Assembly: GCF_012524205.1 (NCBI RefSeq)
Contig: NZ_JABACI010000001.1
Coordinates: 1,302,001-1,366,000 of the forward strand
DNA from: Microbacterium salsuginis
Lineage (GTDB): Bacteria; Actinomycetota; Actinomycetes; Actinomycetales; Microbacteriaceae
Length of the DNA stretch: 64,000 bases
Reading direction: 5' to 3'
Shown: positions 26,668 to 35,872 of the stretch, in pieces
How positions within the stretch are numbered: the stretch's first letter is position 1
How the letters are laid out: every line of letters begins with the position of its first letter
The notes under the pieces: model-generated
Told to the model about the DNA's origin: nothing
Database searches by the model: none
Seen by the model: the letters and a program-made list of their open reading frames with translations, nothing else
Made by a program: the position numbers and the translations under genes

Positions 26668-27147
26668 TCAGGCGCCGCCCGCCTGCGCGAGCTGCTCCTC
26701 GAGCGCGTCGATCGCGGGGCGCTGGCCCTTCACGAGCCGCTCACGTGCCTCGGGCAGCGGCATCCACTCCACCCGGTCGACTTCGGGGAAGGAGGCGGTG
26801 CGACCCGACCGCGGCGGCCACTCCAGCTCGAACTCGCCGAACTCCAGGTCTTCGAGCGACAGCCCGGCGCCGTCGGCGACGAACACCGTGACGCGCTTGC
26901 CCGACGAATACGCGAACGTGCCCAGCTCGGCGTACGGTCCCTCGGGCGCGTCGACGCCCAGTTCTTCGCGGAACTCCCGGCGGGCGGCATCCAGTGCCGG
27001 CTCGTCCCCCTCGGCGAACTCGCCCTTGGGAATCGACCAGGCGCCGGCATCCTTGCTCGCCCAGTACGGTCCGCCCATGTGCGCGATGAGCACGCGGGGC
27101 TGCGGATCGAGTCGGTAGAGCAGGATGCCGGCGCTGGTCGTGGGCAT
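26668..27147 (-). CDS. Nudix hydrolase
   Basis: Hydrolyses a nucleoside diphosphate linked to another group. 159 residues. The Nudix box GEFAEGDEPALDAARREFREELG (~42-64) has the GX5EX7REUXEEXG pattern complete with its magnesium-binding glutamates. The N-terminus TSAGILLYRLDPQPRVLIAH is the first strand pair, and the WPPRSGRTASFPEVDRVEWMP stretch (~110-130) matches bacterial members that act on oxidised or alarmone-type nucleotides. ATG 27147 lies six bases after the stop of the aldo/keto reductase gene, so both are cotranscribed. The exact substrate is open. Confidence 0.93.
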   Translation of the reverse strand: MPTTSAGILLYRLDPQPRVLIAHMGGPYWASKDAGAWSIPKGEFAEGDEPALDAARREFREELGVDAPEGPYAELGTFAYSSGKRVTVFVADGAGLSLEDLEFGEFELEWPPRSGRTASFPEVDRVEWMPLPEARERLVKGQRPAIDALEEQLAQAGGA

Positions 27148-27153
27148 GACGGA

Positions 27154-28167
27154 TCAGGCCGGGCGCGTCTTGGGCGAGACCGAGTAGGTCTCTTCGGGGT
27201 CGGTGGTCGCGACAGGGGCGAGCGCTGCCTCGATCGCCGCCATGGTGTCGGCATCCAGACGCACGCCGGACGCCTTCACGGTGTCGTCCAGCTGCTCGGG
27301 CCGGGAGGCCCCGACCAGCGCCGCGGCCACGTTCTTGTTCTGCAGCACCCACGCGATGGCCAGCTGCGCCATCGTGAGACCGGCCTGGTCGGCGACCGGC
27401 TGAAGCTTCTGGACCGCCTCGAGCACCTCGTCGCGCATGAAGCGCGAGATGAAGTTGGCGCCGCTCTTCTCGTCGGTCGCGCGCGATCCGGCCGGCGCCG
27501 GCTGGCCGGGCAGGTACTTGCCCGAGAGCACGCCCTGCGCCATCGGCGACCACACGATCTGCGAGATGCCCAGCTCCTCGGACGCCGGAACGACCTTGCC
27601 TTCGATCACGCGCCACAGCGCGGAGTACTGCGGCTGATTGGAGATGAGCTGGATGCCGTAGCTCTTGGCCAGCGCGTGACCCTCGCGCAGCTGCTCGGCG
27701 GTCCATTCCGACACGCCGATGTAGAGCGCCTTGCCCTGCCGAACGACATCGGCGAACGCCTGCATGGTCTCTTCCAGCGGCGTCTCGTAGTCGAAGCGGT
27801 GCGCCTGGTAGAGCTCGACATAGTCGGTGCCCAGACGCCGCAGCGAGCCGTTGATGGACTCGAAGATGTGCTTGCGGCTGAGCCCGGTGTCGTTCGGGCC
27901 CTTCGGACCGGTCGGCCAGTACACCTTGGTGAAGATCTCGAGCGACTCACGGCGCTGCCCCTTGAGGGCCTCGCCCAGCACCGTCTCGGCGACGGTGTTC
28001 GCGTAGGTGTCGGCGGTGTCGAAACTGGTGATGCCGAGATCGAGGGCGCGATGCACCGTCTTGACGGCGGCGTCGTTCTCGACCTGCGAGCCGTGGGTCA
28101 CCCAGTTGCCGTACGTGATCTCCGAGACCTTGAGTCCGCTGTTGCCGAGGTACCGATATTCGACCAT
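27154..28167 (-). CDS. Aldo/keto reductase (potassium-channel beta-subunit type)
   Basis: An NADPH-dependent reductase of 337 residues with the TIM-barrel AKR pattern. The tetrad is visible: Asp in SFDTADTYAN (~48-57), Tyr in the same segment, Lys in EIFTKVYWP (~78) and His in LYQAHRFDYETPLEE (~118-132). The late GASRPEQLDDTVKASG (~300) binds the cofactor phosphate. The overall match is to the Kv-beta/YghZ (AKR6/AKR14) group, which reduces methylglyoxal and other small aldehydes. The LysR gene on the other strand, 105 bases away, is its likely regulator, and the Nudix gene follows in the operon. Confidence 0.92.
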   Translation of the reverse strand: MVEYRYLGNSGLKVSEITYGNWVTHGSQVENDAAVKTVHRALDLGITSFDTADTYANTVAETVLGEALKGQRRESLEIFTKVYWPTGPKGPNDTGLSRKHIFESINGSLRRLGTDYVELYQAHRFDYETPLEETMQAFADVVRQGKALYIGVSEWTAEQLREGHALAKSYGIQLISNQPQYSALWRVIEGKVVPASEELGISQIVWSPMAQGVLSGKYLPGQPAPAGSRATDEKSGANFISRFMRDEVLEAVQKLQPVADQAGLTMAQLAIAWVLQNKNVAAALVGASRPEQLDDTVKASGVRLDADTMAAIEAALAPVATTDPEETYSVSPKTRPA

Positions 28168-28272
28168 TTGAGAGTCGTTCCTTCCGGAGTGGGTGGGCTT
28201 CTCACCCTAGGCATCCGAGCCACCACAAGTCCAACAACTGCGAACGATGCGATTCAGAAGTACGGTGTATGA

Positions 28273-29190
28273 ATGGATCTGCGTCAGATGGAGTACTTCG
28301 TCGCCCTCGCCGACGAGCAGCAGTTCACGCGCGCCGCGTCGATCTGCGGTGTCACGCAGTCCGGCCTGTCGGCCGCGATCCGCGGCCTCGAGGAGGAGCT
28401 GGGCACGAGCCTGTTCTCGCGCACGACGCGCCGCGTGGTGCCGACCGATGCGGGGCTTGCGCTGCTTCCGCATGCGCGCGGCATGCTCGCGCAGTCCGCC
28501 GCGGGCCGGGATGCCGTGGTCCGTGCGACGCACCAGCTGTCGGGCAGCCTGCGGGTCGGTGCCGAGCAGTGTCTCGGGTTCGTCGACGTCCCCCCGCTGC
28601 TCGAGCGCTTCCACCGCCGGCATCCGCTCGTCGACATCCACTTCACACAGGCGGGCTCCCACGAGCTGACCGCGCAGGTGCGCGGCGGCGAGCTCGATGT
28701 GGCGTTCGTCGCGACGACCGAGCACGTCTCGACGGTGCGCACGACGGAGCTCGGCCGCCGCCCGCTCGTGCTGCTCACGCCGCCCGACGATCCCGTGGCC
28801 GGGTCGGGCCGGATCGCGTGGTCACAGCTGAAGGACCGGGAGTTCGTCGACTTTCGCCCGGCGTGGGGTGTGCGGTCGCTCAACGATGCCGCGTTCGCGT
28901 CGCATGGCGTGCGCCGGCGGGTGCGGTGCACCGTCGACGACGTTCACACGCTGCTCGACCTCGTCCACCGCGGCCTGGGGATCGCGCTCGTCCCCGAGCA
29001 CGTGGCGTCGAAGCCTCAGGCCGAGGGTCTGGTGAGAATCTCACTCCCGCAGGACTCCACACCCCAGTGGGTGGTCTCGGCGATCGTGGCGCCCACGGCC
29101 GACCCATCCGCCGGGCGGCTGCTCGACATCCTCGCCCTGGAGCGGGAGTCACGCGATGCCGAGCTGGTGGCGGAGGCCGCCCTGAACTGA
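28273..29190 (+). CDS. LysR-family transcriptional regulator
   Basis: A 305-residue regulator, one HTH plus a periplasmic-binding-protein-like ligand domain. The helix-turn-helix is MEYFVALADEQQFTRAASIC then VTQSGLSAAIRGLEEELG (~6-45). The effector domain starts near residue 92 (GSLRVGAEQCLGFVD) and keeps the hydrophobic VHRGLGIALVPEHVA near 238. The gene is divergent from the aldo/keto reductase operon, the usual layout for a LysR regulator and its target. TACGGT ends six bases before ATG 28273 and no ribosome-binding site is visible, so the mRNA is probably leaderless. Confidence 0.94.
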   Translation: MDLRQMEYFVALADEQQFTRAASICGVTQSGLSAAIRGLEEELGTSLFSRTTRRVVPTDAGLALLPHARGMLAQSAAGRDAVVRATHQLSGSLRVGAEQCLGFVDVPPLLERFHRRHPLVDIHFTQAGSHELTAQVRGGELDVAFVATTEHVSTVRTTELGRRPLVLLTPPDDPVAGSGRIAWSQLKDREFVDFRPAWGVRSLNDAAFASHGVRRRVRCTVDDVHTLLDLVHRGLGIALVPEHVASKPQAEGLVRISLPQDSTPQWVVSAIVAPTADPSAGRLLDILALERESRDAELVAEAALN

Positions 29191-29251
29191 CGCCGGGAGC
29201 GCAAGGCGCCCACCGCGATCCTTCCCTGATGCCCAGACCCGTGCCGCCCGC

Positions 29252-29309
29252 CTGACGATCCCGCTCGCCCCGCGCCGGTGCAGCGCGGGACGAGCGGGAT
29301 CAGCGTCAG
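29252..29309. terminator. Bidirectional terminator between LysR and ABC genes
   Basis: Long interrupted stem: CTGAC, then GATCCCGCTCG, then CCGCGC on the left pair with GCGCGG, CGAGCGGGATC and GTCAG on the right, with small bulges. It overlaps the stop codon of the leftward ABC exporter gene and stands 61 bases past the LysR stop. Confidence 0.75.
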
Positions 29310-31435
29310 GAGACGGTCGCGGCCTCGTCCTCGGAGGCGCCCTCGGCGGGCTGTCCCGCCGCCTCCGCGGCCAGGCGGGCCTCTTCGTCGAGATCGGTCG
29401 CCGCCTGCTCGAACTGCGAGTTGTAGAGGCGGAAGTACGCCCCTTCGGCGGCGATGAGCTCGTCGTGCGTGCCCTGCTCGACGATCCCGCCGTTCTCCAT
29501 CACGAGGATGAGGTCGGCGTCGCGGATCGTCGAGAGGCGGTGCGCGATGACGAAGGACGTGCGCCCCTCGCGCAGCGCCGCCATGGCGTGCTGCAGGAGC
29601 AGCTCGGTGCGGGTGTCGACCGAGCTCGTCGCCTCGTCGAGGATCAGCACCGAGGGCTGCGCCACGAACGCGCGCGCGATCGTGATCAGCTGCTTCTCGC
29701 CGGCCGAGATGTTCGACGCGTCCTCGTCGAGGAGCGTGTCGTACCCGTCCGGCAGGGAGTGCACGAACCGGTCGACATAGGTCGCGCGGGCTGCGGCGAG
29801 GATCTCGTCGTCCGTCGCATCGGCGCGTCCGTAGCGGATGTTCTCGCGGATCGATCCCGCGAACAGCCACGGATCCTGCAGGACCATGCCGGTCTTGGCG
29901 CGGATGTCACGGCGGGTGAGCGTCGCGATGTCCTGGCCGTTGAGGAGGATGCGCCCGCCGTCGAGCTCGTAGAACCGCATGATGAGGTTGACGAGTGTCG
30001 TCTTGCCGGCGCCCGTCGGGCCGACGATCGCGACCGTCTGCCCGGGCTCGACCCGGAACGACAGATCGTGGATGAGCGGACGGTCGGGCGAGTACGCGAA
30101 CGCGACGTCCTGGAACTCGATGGTGCCGTCGCCGTCCACGGGGGCCGGCGCGTCCGCGGCGTCCGGCTCCTCCTCCGGCACGTCGAGCAGCTCGAAGACC
30201 CGCTCGGCCGATGCCGTCCCGGACTGCACGACGGCCGCCATGCCGCCCAGCTGTGCGAGCGGCTGCGTGAACTGCTGCGAGTACTGGATGAACGCCTGAA
30301 CGTCACCGAGGCGCAGCTGTCCGCCCGCGACCATGAGCGCGCCGAACACCGCGATGCCGACGTAGGTGAGGTTGCCGATGAACATCATCGCGGGCTGCAT
30401 GATGTTCGACAGGAACTGCGCCTTGAACGACGCCTGGTAGAGCTCTTCGTTCTCGACGCGGAACGCCTCGCGGGCGCTCTTCTCTCGGCCGTACACCTTG
30501 ACGAGCGCGTGACCCGAGAAGGACTCCTCGACGCGCGCGTTCAGACGGCCCACCTTGCGCCACTGGATGCCGAAGGCCTTCTGCGAGCGCGGGCCGATGA
30601 CGCCGAACAGCACGCCCATGAGCGGGAAGCTCACCAGCACCACGAGCGTCAGCTGCCACGAGATCGACAGCATCATGATGAGAACACCGATCACCGTGAG
30701 CACGCTCGTGAGCGCCTGCGACAGCGACTGCTGCATCATCTGCGTGATGTTGTCGATGTCGTTCGTGACGCGCGAGATGAGCTCACCGCGCTGGACGCGA
30801 TCGAAGTAGCTCAGCGGAAGGCGGTGGACCTTGGCCTCGACCTGCTCGCGCATGCGCCACATCACCCGGACCATCACGACGTTCATGACGTAGCCCTGGA
30901 TCCACATCAGCAGCGACGACGCGAAGTAGAGCGCGAGCACGAAGAGGAGCACACGGCTGAGCGCGAGGAAGTCGACACCCGCACCGGGCACGAAGTTCTG
31001 CATCGCCGACACGATGTTGGCGAGATCCTGCTGGCCGGCGTCGACCAGCCCCTGCACGACCTGCTCCTTCGTCGCGCCCGCGGGCGCCATCGCCGAGACG
31101 ACGCCTTCGAACAGGATGTTCGTCGCCTCGCCGAGCACCTTCGGGGCGGCCACGGTGAGCACGACGCCGATCGCGCCCAGGAGGGTCACGAGGGTGAGGG
31201 CGAACGCGTGGGGCTTGAGCAGCCCGAGCAGCCGGCGGAACGAGGTCCCGAAGTTCGCGGCCTTGCCGGGGGCGACGCCACCGCTCCAGTCGTCGGCCGC
31301 GAGGCGGGCCTGCTCCGCGAGCTCGAGCTCGAGCTTCTCTTCGGGGCTGAGCTCGGCCACGGCCGCCTCCATCCCGGCGACGGGCTTGCGTGCCCCGCGC
31401 GAAGCGCGGCGGCCGGTCTTCTTGTCGTCGCTCAT
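29306..31435 (-). CDS. Heterodimeric ABC exporter, catalytic half-transporter
   Basis: A 709-residue half-transporter: a 70-residue charged N-terminal extension, six membrane spans (~75-400), then the ATPase domain. Walker A GPTGAGKTT (~470), Walker B VLILDEATSSVD with the catalytic Glu, and H-loop FVIAHRLSTI are canonical. The signature, however, is NISAGEKQLI rather than LSGGQ. That is the pattern of the subunit supplying the working Walker site in asymmetric exporters of the LmrCD/TM287-288 kind; the partner gene upstream shows the complementary defects. The ATG overlaps the partner's stop (ATGA). The acidic/Ala tail (last 45 residues) is low complexity. Drug or lipid export is likely. Confidence 0.93.
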   Translation of the reverse strand: MSDDKKTGRRASRGARKPVAGMEAAVAELSPEEKLELELAEQARLAADDWSGGVAPGKAANFGTSFRRLLGLLKPHAFALTLVTLLGAIGVVLTVAAPKVLGEATNILFEGVVSAMAPAGATKEQVVQGLVDAGQQDLANIVSAMQNFVPGAGVDFLALSRVLLFVLALYFASSLLMWIQGYVMNVVMVRVMWRMREQVEAKVHRLPLSYFDRVQRGELISRVTNDIDNITQMMQQSLSQALTSVLTVIGVLIMMLSISWQLTLVVLVSFPLMGVLFGVIGPRSQKAFGIQWRKVGRLNARVEESFSGHALVKVYGREKSAREAFRVENEELYQASFKAQFLSNIMQPAMMFIGNLTYVGIAVFGALMVAGGQLRLGDVQAFIQYSQQFTQPLAQLGGMAAVVQSGTASAERVFELLDVPEEEPDAADAPAPVDGDGTIEFQDVAFAYSPDRPLIHDLSFRVEPGQTVAIVGPTGAGKTTLVNLIMRFYELDGGRILLNGQDIATLTRRDIRAKTGMVLQDPWLFAGSIRENIRYGRADATDDEILAAARATYVDRFVHSLPDGYDTLLDEDASNISAGEKQLITIARAFVAQPSVLILDEATSSVDTRTELLLQHAMAALREGRTSFVIAHRLSTIRDADLILVMENGGIVEQGTHDELIAAEGAYFRLYNSQFEQAATDLDEEARLAAEAAGQPAEGASEDEAATVS

Positions 31436-33165
31436 CGCGCGACCTCCGCTCCGAGCTGGGATTCGACGATCTCGCGATAGGTCTGGCTCGTCTCGAGCAG
31501 CTGCTCGTGCGTTCCGAGGCCCACGATCCCGCCGTCGTCGAGCACGACGATGCGGTCGGCGTCGGTGATCGTCGACACGCGCTGAGCGACCACGATCTTG
31601 GTCACGTGCGGCAGCTCGCGCCACAGCGCCTGCCTGAGTCTCGCGTCGGTGGTCAGGTCGAGCGCCGAGAACGAGTCGTCGAACACGAGCACGCGGGGGT
31701 TGTGCACGATCGCCCGCGCGATCGCGAGACGCTGGCGCTGGCCGCCCGAGACGTTCGTGCCGCCCTGCGCGATGCGCGCGTCGAGACCACCCTCCATCTG
31801 CGCGACGAAGTCGCTCGCCTGCGCGATCTCGAGCGCGTGCCACAGTTCGGCATCCGTCGCCTCCTCGCGGCCGAACCGCAGGTTCGATGCGATGGTGCCC
31901 GAGAACAGGAACGGCCGCTGAGGCACCAGGCCGATCGTGCGCCACAGCGCGTCGAGGTCGGCCTCGCGCACATCGACGCCGCCGACGAGCACGGCACCGT
32001 CGGTCACGTCGAACAGGCGCGGGATCAGCGAGACCAGGGTCGTCTTGCCGGCACCCGTCGATCCCACGACCGCCACCGTCTCGCCGGGGGCGGCGCGGAA
32101 GCTGATGGCCGACAGGATCGGATGCTCCGCGCCGGGATAGGTGAACGTCACGTCGCGGAACTCGACCGCCCCGGGCTCGGGGAAGTCGGCCTGCGCGTCC
32201 GCAGGCCGGTCGAGGGTCGAGCGGGTGTCGAGCACCTCGCCGATGCGCTCGGCCGACACGGCGGCACGGGGGATCATCATGGTCATGAAGCTCGCCATCA
32301 TGACACCGGACAGGATGATCATGACGTACTGCATGAAGGCGAACAGCGTGCCGATCTGGATGTCGCCGGCATCGACCTGGATGCCGCCGAACCAGATCAC
32401 GCCGATGACCGTGACGTTGAGGATCAGCATCACCGCCGGGAACAGCACGACGAAGAGCGAGCCGACCTTGCGGCCGACGACCATGATCTCGGTGTTGGCC
32501 TCGCCGAAGCGCTCCTCTTCGATCGGCTCCCGCACGAAGGCGCGGATGACGCGGATGCCGGTGAGCTGCTCGCGCATCACGCGGTTCACGCCGTCCAGCT
32601 TGACCTGGAAGGCGCGGAACAGCGGCACCATGCGGCCGATGATGAGGCCCGCCACGACGAGCAGCACCGGCACGGCGACGGCAATGATCCACGAGAGGCT
32701 CGGGCCCTGCGTGACCGCGAGGATGATCCCGCCGATCGCGAGCAGTGGCGCCGACACGAGGAAGGTGGCCGACATCATCGCGAGCATCTGCACCTGCTGC
32801 ACGTCGTTGGTGTTGCGCGTGATCAGCGACCCCGCGCCGAACCCGGTGACCTCGCGCTCCGAGAAGCCCGAAACCCGCGCGAAGATGTCATCGCGCAGGT
32901 CGCGCCCGGCGCGCATGGCGGCGCGGGCCGCGAACCACGTCGCGATGATCGAGGCCACGATCTGACCGAGCGACACGGCGAGCATGAGCAGGCCGGTGTT
33001 CAGGATGTACTGGGTGTCGCCCTGGACCAGGCCGTTGTTGATGATGTCGGCGTTGAGGTTCGGCAGATAGAGCATCGCGAGCGCCGACGCGAACTGGAAC
33101 ACGAGCACGCCGAGCAGCAGCCACCCGGAGGGTTTGAGATAGCGGACGAGGAGCTTTGCCAGCAC
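31432..33165 (-). CDS. Heterodimeric ABC exporter, degenerate-site half-transporter
   Basis: A 577-residue half-transporter with six membrane spans (~15-310) and a C-terminal ATPase. The signature VSGGQRQRL is canonical, but Walker B reads VLVFDDSFSALD, with Asp for the catalytic Glu, and the H-loop reads VVAQRVSTI, with Gln for His. The degenerate nucleotide site is therefore built from this subunit's Walker motifs and the partner's divergent signature. GTG 33165 has GGGAGA five bases upstream; an earlier in-frame start lacks a ribosome-binding site. The 210-base leader upstream holds the CGATATATCG dyad. Confidence 0.93.
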   Translation of the reverse strand: MLAKLLVRYLKPSGWLLLGVLVFQFASALAMLYLPNLNADIINNGLVQGDTQYILNTGLLMLAVSLGQIVASIIATWFAARAAMRAGRDLRDDIFARVSGFSEREVTGFGAGSLITRNTNDVQQVQMLAMMSATFLVSAPLLAIGGIILAVTQGPSLSWIIAVAVPVLLVVAGLIIGRMVPLFRAFQVKLDGVNRVMREQLTGIRVIRAFVREPIEEERFGEANTEIMVVGRKVGSLFVVLFPAVMLILNVTVIGVIWFGGIQVDAGDIQIGTLFAFMQYVMIILSGVMMASFMTMMIPRAAVSAERIGEVLDTRSTLDRPADAQADFPEPGAVEFRDVTFTYPGAEHPILSAISFRAAPGETVAVVGSTGAGKTTLVSLIPRLFDVTDGAVLVGGVDVREADLDALWRTIGLVPQRPFLFSGTIASNLRFGREEATDAELWHALEIAQASDFVAQMEGGLDARIAQGGTNVSGGQRQRLAIARAIVHNPRVLVFDDSFSALDLTTDARLRQALWRELPHVTKIVVAQRVSTITDADRIVVLDDGGIVGLGTHEQLLETSQTYREIVESQLGAEVAR

Positions 33166-33320
33166 GGATTTCTCCCGGAGCGAGGGCGCCAGAGGGCGCG
33201 CGAGGTGAGGCCGATGGAAACCTTCCCACAAGCCGGCGACATTCCGTCAGGGGGTTTCGCGGAGGGCGAAAGAACGGAATCAGGATGCCGCAGACCCGGC
33301 ACCCGCCGGATACCCTAACA

Positions 33321-33330
33321 CGATATATCG
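33321..33330. promoter_or_regulatory. CGATATATCG operator of the ABC exporter operon
   Basis: A perfect 10-base AT-rich dyad that stands out in this GC-rich DNA, extended by CAC/GTG flanks with one extra base. It lies about 155 bases upstream of the exporter's GTG and just ahead of TAGGGT, a possible leftward -10 box. Similar dyads are used by PadR-type regulators of exporter genes; no regulator is adjacent. Confidence 0.5.
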
Positions 33331-33343
33331 CGTGATGTGAAGA

Positions 33344-33371
33344 GACGGATGCCTCGGCAGCGGCATCCGTC
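33344..33371 (-). terminator. Terminator of rlmN
   Basis: Ten-base stem GACGGATGCC with GGCATCCGTC around an eight-base loop, five bases past the rlmN stop. The stem is again built on the GGATGC/GCATCC hexamer. Confidence 0.75.
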
Positions 33372-33375
33372 CTCG

Positions 33376-34644
33376 TCAGACCTCGAGCGGCGTCGCGGCG
33401 GCGACGGCCTGATCGTCCTCGGTCGCGACCAGCTGGCCGCAGGCTCCGTCGATCTCCTTGCCGCGGGTATCGCGCAGCGTGGTGGGGATGCCCGCGTCGT
33501 TCAGACGGCGCACGAACTCGTTCTGCACCGGCACGTCGGACGACGTCCAGATCGAACCGGGCGTGGGGTTCAGCGGGATCGGGTTGACGTGCACCCAGCC
33601 ACGTCCTCGTGCGTTGAGCTTCTCGGCGAGGAGGTCGGCGCGCCAGGCGTGGTCGTTCATGTCCTTGATGAGGGCGTACTCGATCGACACCCGGCGCCCG
33701 GTCTTGTCGAAGTAGGCGCGGGCGGCATCGAGCGCCTCGTCGACCTTCCAGCGCGAGTTGACCGGGATGAGCTCGTCTCGCAGCTTGTCGTCGGGGGCGT
33801 GCAGCGACAGCGCGAAGGTCACCGGGATGTCCTCGTTCGCGAGCTTCGTGATCGCCGGGACCAGACCCACCGTCGACACGGTGATGCCGCGAGCACTCAT
33901 GCCCAGGCCGTGCTGCTTGTCGGTCATGACGCGCACCGCCTGCATGACCCGGGCGTAGTTGGCCAGCGGCTCGCCCATGCCCATGAAGACGATGTTCGTG
34001 ACGCGCTCGCCCTCGTGTCCGACGCGGCGCGGGTCGCCGAGGCCGCCGTCGGCGATGAGGCGGTTGGCACGGACGATCTGCTCCACGATCTCGGCAGCCG
34101 ACATGTTGCGCGTGAGCCCCGCCTGCCCCGTCGCGCAGAACGGGCAGTTCATGCCGCATCCTGCCTGACTCGACACGCACAGCGTGATGCGTCCGGGATA
34201 GCGCATGAGCACGGATTCGACGAGCGCGCCGTCGTGCAGCTTCCAGAGGAACTTGATCGTGTCGCCGCGGTCGGTCTCGAGGCGGCGGACCTCGGTGAGG
34301 AGCGGCGGCAGCATGCCGTGCACGAACTCCTCGCGGCCCGCGGCCGGGAGGTCGGTCATGTCGACCGGGTCGTGCGTCCAGTGCTGGAAGTAGTGCTTCT
34401 CGAGCTGCTTCGCCCGGAAGCCGGGCATCCCGAGCTCGATGACGCGAGCCACGCGCTGCTCGGGCGTGAGGTCGGCGAGATGGACGGGAGGCTTGCCCCG
34501 TTTCGGGCTGGCGAACTGGAGAACCGGCCGGCCCTCGGCATCCTTCTTCTGCGTCCATCCCTCGGTCGCGGGACGCACCTGCTTCCCGGGACCCGTGGTG
34601 CGCACGGCTGGGGTTGTCGCGCGGACGGGCGAGGACTCGGTCAT
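33376..34644 (-). CDS. rlmN: Dual-specificity RNA methyltransferase RlmN
   Basis: Radical-SAM enzyme that methylates C2 of A2503 in 23S rRNA and A37 in some tRNAs. 422 residues, with an N-terminal extension of about 50 residues compared with short bacterial forms. Seen: the accessory domain with [11 protein letters not shown] (~76-86), the [4Fe-4S] motif CGMNCPFC (~166-173), [29 protein letters not shown], and the methyl-carrying Cys in [10 protein letters not shown] near the end. TACCCT ends seven bases before ATG 34644, suggesting a leaderless mRNA. Single-gene unit closed by the hairpin at 33344. Confidence 0.96.
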   Translation of the reverse strand: MTESSPVRATTPAVRTTGPGKQVRPATEGWTQKKDAEGRPVLQFASPKRGKPPVHLADLTPEQRVARVIELGMPGFRAKQLEKHYFQHWTHDPVDMTDLPAAGREEFVHGMLPPLLTEVRRLETDRGDTIKFLWKLHDGALVESVLMRYPGRITLCVSSQAGCGMNCPFCATGQAGLTRNMSAAEIVEQIVRANRLIADGGLGDPRRVGHEGERVTNIVFMGMGEPLANYARVMQAVRVMTDKQHGLGMSARGITVSTVGLVPAITKLANEDIPVTFALSLHAPDDKLRDELIPVNSRWKVDEALDAARAYFDKTGRRVSIEYALIKDMNDHAWRADLLAEKLNARGRGWVHVNPIPLNPTPGSIWTSSDVPVQNEFVRRLNDAGIPTTLRDTRGKEIDGACGQLVATEDDQAVAAATPLEV

Positions 34645-34717
34645 GCGATCCAGGGTAGGGGACCCGCCTGGACGGATGCCTGACCGGGCGTCGCCCGCTC
34701 GCGTTAGCGTGGGATCG

Positions 34718-35191
34718 ATGGATGACCTGACGGTGCGATCGATCCGGCCCGAAGACGCGGGCGAAGTGCTGACCCTGCAGCGCGCCGCCTTCGTTCAGGA
34801 GGCGCAGATCTACGGCACGCCACAGCTGCCGCCGCTGACGCAGACCCTCGACGAGCTCGAGGCCGAACTGGCGGACAATCTCGGCTGCGTCGCGGTGGAC
34901 GGCACACGCATCGTCGGTGCGGTCCGGGCCCGGCACGACGGCGACCTGCTGCTGGTCGGGCGCCTCACGATCGCCCCGGACCAGCAGGGCCGCGGCATCG
35001 GCACGCGGCTCCTCGCCGCCGTCGAGGAGCGGGGCGCGGCGCTCGGGGCGACCGAGGCCGAGCTCTTCACCGGATCGCTCAGCGAGGCCAACCTGCGGCT
35101 GTATCGCCGCGAGGGCTACGTCGAGACGCAGCGGGTACCCGGCGACGACGGGGTCGAGCAGGTCTTCCTGCGCAAGGCCCTCCGCGCGTGA
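34718..35191 (+). CDS. GNAT-family N-acetyltransferase
   Basis: Transfers an acetyl group from acetyl-CoA to an amine; the acceptor is unknown. 157 residues. The acetyl-CoA loop is [20 protein letters not shown] (~87-106), matching the V/IxxxxQxxGxG/A pattern, preceded by the beta-4 strand LLLVGRLT. The C-terminal [15 protein letters not shown] (~123-137) is the usual last helix and strand. ATG 34718 follows TAGCGT by seven bases with no ribosome-binding site; the frame stays open far upstream but homology starts here. It is divergent from rlmN, 73 bases away. Confidence 0.92.
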   Translation: MDDLTVRSIRPEDAGEVLTLQRAAFVQEAQIYGTPQLPPLTQTLDELEAELADNLGCVAVDGTRIVGAVRARHDGDLLLVGRLTIAPDQQGRGIGTRLLAAVEERGAALGATEAELFTGSLSEANLRLYRREGYVETQRVPGDDGVEQVFLRKALRA

Positions 35192-35235
35192 GCGCGACCT
35201 GCTCCCTCGCGGGGGCGCGCGGCTAGGCTCGGTGC

Positions 35236-35871
35236 GTGGTCCCTCCCGAGAATCTGCTGGCCTTCACGCTGGCCGCCGTCGTGCTGATCGTGATCCCGGG
35301 GCCGAGTGTGCTCTTCACGATCGGGCGCGCCCTCGCACTCGGCCGCGTCGGCGGGCTGCTCAGCGTACTGGGCAACGCGCTGGGACTCCTCCCCGTGATC
35401 GGGCTCGTCGCGCTGGGTGTCGGCGGCATCGTCGCGCAGTCGGTGGTGCTGTTCACGATCCTCAAGATCGCGGGGGCGGGTTACCTCATCTATCTCGGCG
35501 TGCAGGCGATCCGCCACCGCGGGCGCGCGGCCGCCGACGCCGGCGCGGCCGCGCCCCGCTCTGCCGTGCGACAGCTCGCTGAGGGCTTCGTCGTCGGCAT
35601 CACCAACCCCAAGACCATCGCCTTCTTCGTCGCGGTGCTGCCGCAGTTCGTCGACCTCTCGGCCGGGTCGGTTCCCCTGCAGATGGTGCAACTCGGCCTG
35701 GTCTTCTTCGTCATCGCCCTGATCTCCGACGGCGTGTGGGCGCTCGTCGCCGCCGGCGCCCGGTCATGGTTCGGCCGCTCGCCGCGTCGCATCTCGACGC
35801 TCTCGGCGACCGGAGGCGGTCTCATGATCGGGCTGGGCGGCATCCTCCTCTTCACCGGGAACGAGCACTGA
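35236..35871 (+). CDS. LysE-family exporter (RhtB type)
   Basis: Inner-membrane amino-acid or metabolite exporter of 211 residues with six predicted spans. The family signature appears as IVIPGPSVLFTIGRALALGR (~18-37), and the second conserved block as EGFVVGITNPKTIAFFVAVLPQF (~116-138). The segment between spans 3 and 4 (RHRGRAAADAGAAAPRS) is the cytoplasmic loop. GTG 35236 follows TAGGCT by six bases, so translation is probably leaderless. The HAD phosphatase gene begins one base after the stop, making a two-gene operon. Confidence 0.92.
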   Translation: MVPPENLLAFTLAAVVLIVIPGPSVLFTIGRALALGRVGGLLSVLGNALGLLPVIGLVALGVGGIVAQSVVLFTILKIAGAGYLIYLGVQAIRHRGRAAADAGAAAPRSAVRQLAEGFVVGITNPKTIAFFVAVLPQFVDLSAGSVPLQMVQLGLVFFVIALISDGVWALVAAGARSWFGRSPRRISTLSATGGGLMIGLGGILLFTGNEH

Positions 35872-35872
35872 T

